Shown here: one piece after another, positions 59,667 to 64,000 of the stretch
How the letters are laid out: each line of letters begins with the position of its first letter
How positions within the stretch are numbered: position 1 is the stretch's first letter
Origin: Enterococcus lemanii
Lineage (GTDB): Bacteria; Bacillota; Bacilli; Lactobacillales; Enterococcaceae
DNA: 64,000 bases
Direction: 5' to 3'
NCBI RefSeq assembly: GCF_016909125.1
Contig: NZ_JAFBFD010000001.1
Span: 100,739-164,738 of the forward strand
Notes under the pieces: generated by a model
Told to the model about the DNA's origin: nothing
The model's input: the letters and a program-made list of their open reading frames with translations, nothing else
Database searches by the model: none
Made by a program: the position numbers and the translations under genes

Positions 59667-61572
59667 TCCCTCCCTTCACTACTCTTTTTTTCACCTTTAT
59701 TTTCGTGGGTTTAAGTATCAATACACCCAAAGCTGGCACAATTGTCTGAATTTGATAATCAAACGCTTTAAAAGGAATGGCTAAGGTTTTTTGATTCGGA
59801 TTATTTTCTACCCATGTTCCACCAAATTCTTCTAGTTCGGTATTGAAAATCTCTTGATACTCTCCTTCATAAGGAACACCAATTGCAAATTTTTCCCTTT
59901 CAACCGGAGCTAAGTTCACAACTACAATAACAAAGTCTTTACGTGTTTTTCCTTTTCGCATAAACGTTAAAATCGAATCTTGCTTATTATCTGCATCAAT
60001 CCATTCAATCGTTTCCGGCAAGTAATCTAACTCCCATAATGATCGTTCCGTTTTGTATAATTCGTTTAAAGTTTGGGTAAAATGTTGCATTTTTAAGTTC
60101 ATTGAATCATCTAAATCTACCCACTCTAACCCGTGGTCATACTTCCACTCTAAAAATTGTCCCCATTCGCTTCCCATAAATAATAGTTTCTTACCAGGGT
60201 GTGCAGTCATAAAAGCATATAGATTTCTAAGATGAGCAAACTGTTTATACCGATCTCCCCACATTTTATGCATTAAACTTTTCTTACCATGAACCACTTC
60301 GTCATGGGATAAAGCCAATAAGTAGTTTTCATTAAACATATACATGAATGAAAAAGTAATTAAATTAAAATGGTCTTTTCGGTAGAGAGGATCCATTTCA
60401 TAAAAACGTAAAATGTCATTCATCCAACCCATGTTCCATTTATAATCAAAACCAAGAGCTCCAGTTTCAATTGGACCAGTGATTTGCGTTTGGGAAGTGC
60501 TCTCTTCTGCCATCATAATCACTTCTGGATGTGCTAGTTTGATTACCGCATTTAGCTTTTGTAAAAAATAATAACCTTCATAATTTCGATTGCCACCTTC
60601 ATGATTTGGTGTCCATGGCCCATCATCGTAATCTAAATAAAGGACACTCGAAACAGCATCTACCCGAATCCCATCAATATGGAAAAACTCAATCCAATGT
60701 AACGCACTTGAGATTAGGAAACTTTGAACTTGCGGCTTACCAAGATCAAAATGCAGCGTTCCCCAACGGTTATTTACCGCTCGATTGCGATCTGCGTATT
60801 CAAAAGTTGGTGTCCCGTCGTAGTAAGGAAGCGTGTCTTCATTTGCACAATAATGACCTGGAACCCAATCGACAAAAACGCCAATATTCGCTAGATGACA
60901 AGCTTCCACAAAGTCTTGAAGTTCTTCTGGTGTACCATAGTAAGAAGCTAAAGCAAAAAAACCAGTTAATTGATAACCCCAAGAGGCACCTAGAGGGTGT
61001 TCCATTAAAGGCATAAATTCAACGTGTGTATAATTCATTTTCTTTAAATAAGGAATTAATTCTTCTTTTAAATCGCCAAAAGTATAGGGACGACCATCTG
61101 AGTGGTGTTTCCATGAGCTAGCATGTACTTCATAAATACTCATCGGACGATTAAAGTGATTGCTACGTTTTTGGCGTCCTCGCCATAATCCGTCTTTCCA
61201 CTTTTTTTGTTGAACCGTATGAATAACGGCTGCTGTTCCAGGGCGTGCTTCAAAACGTATCGCAAAAGGATCAATTTTCATAATTTCTTTGCCATCTGCT
61301 TGTTTTACTTTGAACTTATAAAATTGCCCTTCTTGCGGGAGCTTGGTCTTTACTTCCCAGACACCTGAAATTTCACGTCTTGTCATAGGTAATGAATCAT
61401 CCCATTGATTAAAATCACCGACCAACCAAACTTGTTGCGCATTTGGTGCCCAGACTCGAAAGACATAATTGTCGGTTTCTTTTTGTACACCTAGGAAGTG
61501 TTGGACATAAAAGTTCTCGCCCGTCAAAAATCTTTCTTCTGCTGTAAAAGTTTTTTCTAACTTCCCTACCAT
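59656..61572 (-). CDS. glgB: 1,4-alpha-glucan branching enzyme
   Basis: GH13_9 enzyme introducing alpha-1,6 branches into glycogen. 638 residues: N-terminal CBM48-like domain (about 25-130, [19 protein letters not shown]), barrel with DWVPGHYC near 252-259, nucleophile Asp in [13 protein letters not shown] near 298-310, acid/base Glu in MMAEESTS near 350-357 and [12 protein letters not shown] near 415-426. The start has GGGGGG five bases upstream. First gene of the glycogen operon, behind an extended -10 promoter and a cre-like site. Confidence 0.95.
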   Translation of the reverse strand: MVGKLEKTFTAEERFLTGENFYVQHFLGVQKETDNYVFRVWAPNAQQVWLVGDFNQWDDSLPMTRREISGVWEVKTKLPQEGQFYKFKVKQADGKEIMKIDPFAIRFEARPGTAAVIHTVQQKKWKDGLWRGRQKRSNHFNRPMSIYEVHASSWKHHSDGRPYTFGDLKEELIPYLKKMNYTHVEFMPLMEHPLGASWGYQLTGFFALASYYGTPEELQDFVEACHLANIGVFVDWVPGHYCANEDTLPYYDGTPTFEYADRNRAVNNRWGTLHFDLGKPQVQSFLISSALHWIEFFHIDGIRVDAVSSVLYLDYDDGPWTPNHEGGNRNYEGYYFLQKLNAVIKLAHPEVIMMAEESTSQTQITGPIETGALGFDYKWNMGWMNDILRFYEMDPLYRKDHFNLITFSFMYMFNENYLLALSHDEVVHGKKSLMHKMWGDRYKQFAHLRNLYAFMTAHPGKKLLFMGSEWGQFLEWKYDHGLEWVDLDDSMNLKMQHFTQTLNELYKTERSLWELDYLPETIEWIDADNKQDSILTFMRKGKTRKDFVIVVVNLAPVEREKFAIGVPYEGEYQEIFNTELEEFGGTWVENNPNQKTLAIPFKAFDYQIQTIVPALGVLILKPTKIKVKKRVVKGGKGL

Positions 61573-61627
61573 AACAACCCCCCCTAGTTTTCATTCTATA
61601 ACTTTTTTATCATTTAAGATTAATTTA

Positions 61628-61636
61628 ATTATAGCA
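61628..61636 (-). promoter_or_regulatory. Extended -10 promoter of the glycogen operon
   Basis: Minus strand TGCTATAAT (TATAAT at 61628-61633). The leader to glgB is about 50 bases and the -35 region is weak. Confidence 0.6.
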
Positions 61637-61762
61637 TAATTTTAATAATAAGAAATCAAGTTCCTAGAGATTATCTTTTAATCAGTTTATATTTTTTCTT
61701 GATTTCACAAACTTTTAAAGAATTTATGCGATTTTCCGCTTACAATTTAGATAACAACAAAC

Positions 61763-61776
61763 GGCAAACGTTTACA
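61763..61776 (-). promoter_or_regulatory. cre-like catabolite control site
   Basis: Minus strand TGTAAACGTTTGCC, matching the CcpA consensus TGWAANCGNTNWCA at all but two positions, with the palindromic core AAACGTTT. It lies about 140 bp upstream of the predicted glgB transcription start. Confidence 0.5.
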
Positions 61777-61803
61777 ATGTATTAAATGCAAAAAATTATT
61801 GTT

Positions 61804-61875
61804 AGGCAAAGTTATCATCCTATTTTTCTATGGGGAAAAGGATTGAAAAATAACAACAGGAATGATACTCTGCCT
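61804..61875. repeat. 72-bp imperfect inverted repeat
   Basis: The ends AGGCA..AGT..ATCAT..CCT / AGG..ATGAT..ACT..TGCCT and inner TATTTTTC/GAAAAATA pair across a loop of about 16 bases. A T run follows on the minus strand at about 61793-61798, so it may act as a long terminator for the gene at 61898-62743, or be a small repeat element. Confidence 0.5.
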
Positions 61876-61897
61876 ACTTTTAAGACATTCTATTAAT

Positions 61898-62743
61898 TTA
61901 AATCTTCTCATGATAAAGTTGAAGCAATGTTGCATCCGTTAAGTTCAACCGGTCTAAAATTTCTCCGATAATTCTTCGTTGCATATAATAATCTAATTTT
62001 GAAAACAAATAGGGGATATCGGGATTTAACCAACTACTCGTTAAATCATTCACGATTGGCACCTTGATTTGCCACTCTTCTTTTTCCTCAATGACGCCTG
62101 CTATTTTCAGTGACTCCACAAAAATACTTGAACGAATTCGACGTCTTTTAGCTAAAATTTTATCTAACACAACAAAAGCTTGGTCAATATAATAATCCGG
62201 ATCAACATCGCCAATCAAGCGTTGAAGTTGCGGAAATTGGGTTTGTGTGTGGGCTTGACGTTGTAACAAAAAATAATTTGGTAAATTGCAACTATTTTCG
62301 TCTAAACCTATTGAATAAAACACGCCTAAATCGTTACCTACTTGGTGTGAAAAAGCAAACGTTACTTCTTCAGGTAAAAGAAATGGCGAAAATCCTTGTG
62401 GGTTTTGTAACAATAAAATCAAATGAGTTAATTGCACTTGAATTGGTTGTTCACGCAGTTCAACGATTAACCGATCGACCCACTGTGCAAGCATTTCATG
62501 GTCTTCTGTTAAACTTGGATTCGCTAACTTTAGAGTGTATCGACGATCTTGACGTTGAATAATTTGTTGCTTAATTAGATATTCTAGTTGCGTTTCTATT
62601 TTTTCTTCTTTTGTAAAATGTTCTTTCAGCTCTCTTAAAATGTAGGTTTCTTTTCTTGAAAAAAGGGCACACAATTTTAAGAAAACGGGACCGTTTAATT
62701 TTTTTTCTAACGTTTCATTTTCTTTATTATAAATAATCTTCAT
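61898..62743 (-). CDS. Protein of unknown function with winged-helix-like N-terminus
   Basis: A 281-residue soluble protein. The first about 75 residues (KETYILRELKEHFTKEEKIE then TQLEYLIKQQIIQRQDRRYT) look like a winged-helix domain and vaguely resemble DUF1803 of streptococci; the rest is helical with QLTHLILLLQNPQG near 104-117 and RRIRSSIFVESLK near 203-215. I do not recognise a function. It starts 51 bases after the ppaC stop, with AGGAG seven bases before the ATG, and directly behind the ppaC terminator. No clear promoter of its own was seen. Confidence 0.7.
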   Translation of the reverse strand: MKIIYNKENETLEKKLNGPVFLKLCALFSRKETYILRELKEHFTKEEKIETQLEYLIKQQIIQRQDRRYTLKLANPSLTEDHEMLAQWVDRLIVELREQPIQVQLTHLILLLQNPQGFSPFLLPEEVTFAFSHQVGNDLGVFYSIGLDENSCNLPNYFLLQRQAHTQTQFPQLQRLIGDVDPDYYIDQAFVVLDKILAKRRRIRSSIFVESLKIAGVIEEKEEWQIKVPIVNDLTSSWLNPDIPYLFSKLDYYMQRRIIGEILDRLNLTDATLLQLYHEKI

Positions 62744-62753
62744 TTTGTCTCCT

Positions 62754-62797
62754 AAAAAACGCTTATTGAACGGTTCAATAAGCGTTTATTTTTTTTA
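62754..62797 (-). terminator. Terminator of ppaC, directly ahead of the next gene's ribosome site
   Basis: Near-perfect palindrome AACGCTTATTGAAC (62758-62771) with GTTCAATAAGCGTT (62773-62786), followed on the minus strand by T6 that runs into the AGGAG site of the following gene. Confidence 0.85.
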
Positions 62798-63724
62798 ATT
62801 ATTAAAGCTTTCAGTTAACTGTGGAACCACTTGTTTTTTTCTTGAAACAACGCCTGGCAAGAATGCACGGTTGTTTTCAAGAGTTGTTTCAAATGCTTTT
62901 TCAACTTTATCAAGGTCTGATCCAACTGCTAATAACGAAGAATCGCTTGCTAGAATATCTGTTACAATTAAAACAAACAAATCATATTGGTTTGTTTGAT
63001 TTTCACTAGCCATTGCTGCTTCCAATTCTGCTTGACGCGCAAATACTTCTTTTATATCAACGGTGTTCACTTGCGCTACCCGAACCGTTTTTTCTCCCAT
63101 TGTAAAGCTTTTTGCATCAAGATCAAGTAATGTCTCAACAGATTTATCACTTAAATTCGTTCCTGCTTTTAGCATTGCTAACCCATATTCTTCCAAATCT
63201 ACTTGAGCAATTTGAGCTAGTTCTTTGGCTGCCGTTACATCCTCTGCTGTGCAAGTCGGTGATTTAAATAATAAGGTATCTGAAACAATCGCAGATAACA
63301 TCATTCCGGCAATCGCGCGTGGCACTTCAATTTGAGCTTCTTTATATAACTTTAAAATAATCGTGCTTGTACAACCAACTGGTTCCGCACGATAATATAA
63401 AGGGTTCGCTGTTTCAAAATTTGCAATTCGGTGGTGATCAATGACTGCTAAAATATTTAAATCCGCAATGTCACTGATACTTTGTTGAAATTCATTATGA
63501 TCGACCAAAACAACATCTGATACTTCTGTTTTTGCTTCACTTACAACACGAGGTGCAGAAATTTCAAAATAATCTAAAGCGTATTGTGTTTCTTCACTTG
63601 GCGTACCTAACGCAACGGCTTCAATTTCTTTTCCTAAAGTTTGTTGTAAGTTAGCATAGGCTAAGGCTGCTCCAATTGCATCAGTATCAGGATTTTGGTG
63701 TCCAAAAACTAAAATTTTCGACAT
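62795..63724 (-). CDS. ppaC: Manganese-dependent inorganic pyrophosphatase
   Basis: DHH-family class C pyrophosphatase that hydrolyses PPi and drives biosynthesis. Metal motifs: [14 protein letters not shown] near residues 6-19 (His and Asp ligands), VDHNEF near 73-78, [11 protein letters not shown] near 93-103 (DHH), [12 protein letters not shown] near 147-158; the DHHA2 domain ends with [14 protein letters not shown], containing the SRKKQ signature near 295-299. Length 309. The frame extends nine codons upstream; ATG 63722-63724 follows GGAG at eight bases. Confidence 0.95.
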   Translation of the reverse strand: MSKILVFGHQNPDTDAIGAALAYANLQQTLGKEIEAVALGTPSEETQYALDYFEISAPRVVSEAKTEVSDVVLVDHNEFQQSISDIADLNILAVIDHHRIANFETANPLYYRAEPVGCTSTIILKLYKEAQIEVPRAIAGMMLSAIVSDTLLFKSPTCTAEDVTAAKELAQIAQVDLEEYGLAMLKAGTNLSDKSVETLLDLDAKSFTMGEKTVRVAQVNTVDIKEVFARQAELEAAMASENQTNQYDLFVLIVTDILASDSSLLAVGSDLDKVEKAFETTLENNRAFLPGVVSRKKQVVPQLTESFNN

Positions 63725-63903
63725 ATTGTTCGCTCCATTCATTAAATTCAAATTTTATGATAGCAAATTCTTTGGTAAATTACTATCATTTATCAAAAAA
63801 AGCAGTGACTTTTATTTCGGGGTCTATAATATTTGGTGTTGTTACTAAGAAATTGGTAAGAACACCCTTTTTCTTTCTATAACAAAAAAGCATCTGTTTC
63901 CCT

Positions 63904-63909
63904 TATAAT
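63904..63909 (+). promoter_or_regulatory. -10 box of the right-edge gene
   Basis: TATAAT on the plus strand, 34 bp before the start codon at 63943; -35 not evident. Confidence 0.45.
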
Positions 63910-63942
63910 TAAGTTAGACACAAAATTCAAGGAGGAAAACAA

Positions 63943-64000
63943 ATGCTCTGCTATAAAGATATCAAAATCAAGGATGAAAAGCTAGACCAAACATTTAAAC
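63943..64000 (+). CDS. 5' end of an unidentified gene, cut by the window
   Basis: ATG at 63943-63945 preceded by a strong AAGGAGG seven bases upstream; the frame stays open to the window end (MLCYKDIKIKDEKLDQTFK). Too short to identify. Confidence 0.6.
   Translation, partial: MLCYKDIKIKDEKLDQTFK

Overview
The window looks like a low-GC Firmicute chromosome from the order Lactobacillales, most likely the family Enterococcaceae (Enterococcus, Vagococcus or a close relative). The grounds are AT-rich intergenic DNA, Bacillus-type Shine-Dalgarno sites, a T-box, an M-box and a guanine riboswitch, a purSQL-type purine operon, a pyruvate dehydrogenase E2 with two lipoyl domains, and Enterococcus-like protein sequences. 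This is inference from remembered protein families, not a database match. I see no insertion sequences, prophage, CRISPR array or rRNA. Almost all genes lie on the minus strand; plus-strand genes are helD, a Gfo/Idh oxidoreductase, a short ArAE-like membrane protein, a 59-residue protein, alaA and a gene cut by the right edge.

Region by region (the minus strand is read from high to low coordinates). 1-1040: 5' part of thrS behind a threonine T-box. 1266-7343: DUF488 protein, HelD helicase, cardiolipin synthase with an unknown partner, and a YebC-family regulator. 7450-12958: the ribosome-assembly/NAD cluster yqeG-yqeH-yhbY-nadD-yqeK-rsfS-yqeM-tmcAL, with an unusual ATA start for rsfS and terminator hairpins next to the first and last genes. 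13061-19365: suhB-like phosphatase, UPF0223 protein, then pdhABCD. 19838-22811: mgtA behind an M-box riboswitch and a second-layer leader ORF. 22960-25011: guaC and an aldo/keto reductase. 25134-36018: purine biosynthesis as two units, purEK and purSQLFMNHD, without purC. 36214-36998: xpt behind a guanine riboswitch. 37037-39699: TIM-barrel protein, cell-wall hydrolases and an unknown protein. 39826-46598: oxidoreductase, two ArAE-like proteins, and an ABC transporter with a giant coiled-coil permease. 46711-49232: nagA, its neighbouring XRE/TPR regulator, a small DUF2187-like protein and tRNA-Leu(GAG). 49463-50680: alaA. 50774-61572: a disordered protein and the glycogen operon glgB-C-D-A-P-GH13. 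61898-63724: an unknown protein and ppaC.

How the parts work together. IMP is made by the purEK and purSQLFMNHD products, interconverted by GuaC and supplemented by Xpt salvage. PurE, purS and guaC all carry a PurBox at the same distance (58-59 bp) upstream of the -10 box, the spacing expected if PurR activates transcription as in Lactococcus. The glycogen operon covers ADP-glucose synthesis (GlgC/GlgD), elongation (GlgA), branching (GlgB) and breakdown (GlgP, GH13), with a catabolite-repression-like site upstream. The yqe cluster links ribosome assembly and silencing (YqeH, YhbY, RsfS) with NAD synthesis and tRNA modification.

The observations I would look at first are: the ATA start of rsfS, the RBS-equipped leader peptide between the M-box and mgtA, the fixed PurBox geometry at three promoters, the missing purC, and terminator hairpins placed against ribosome-binding sites.
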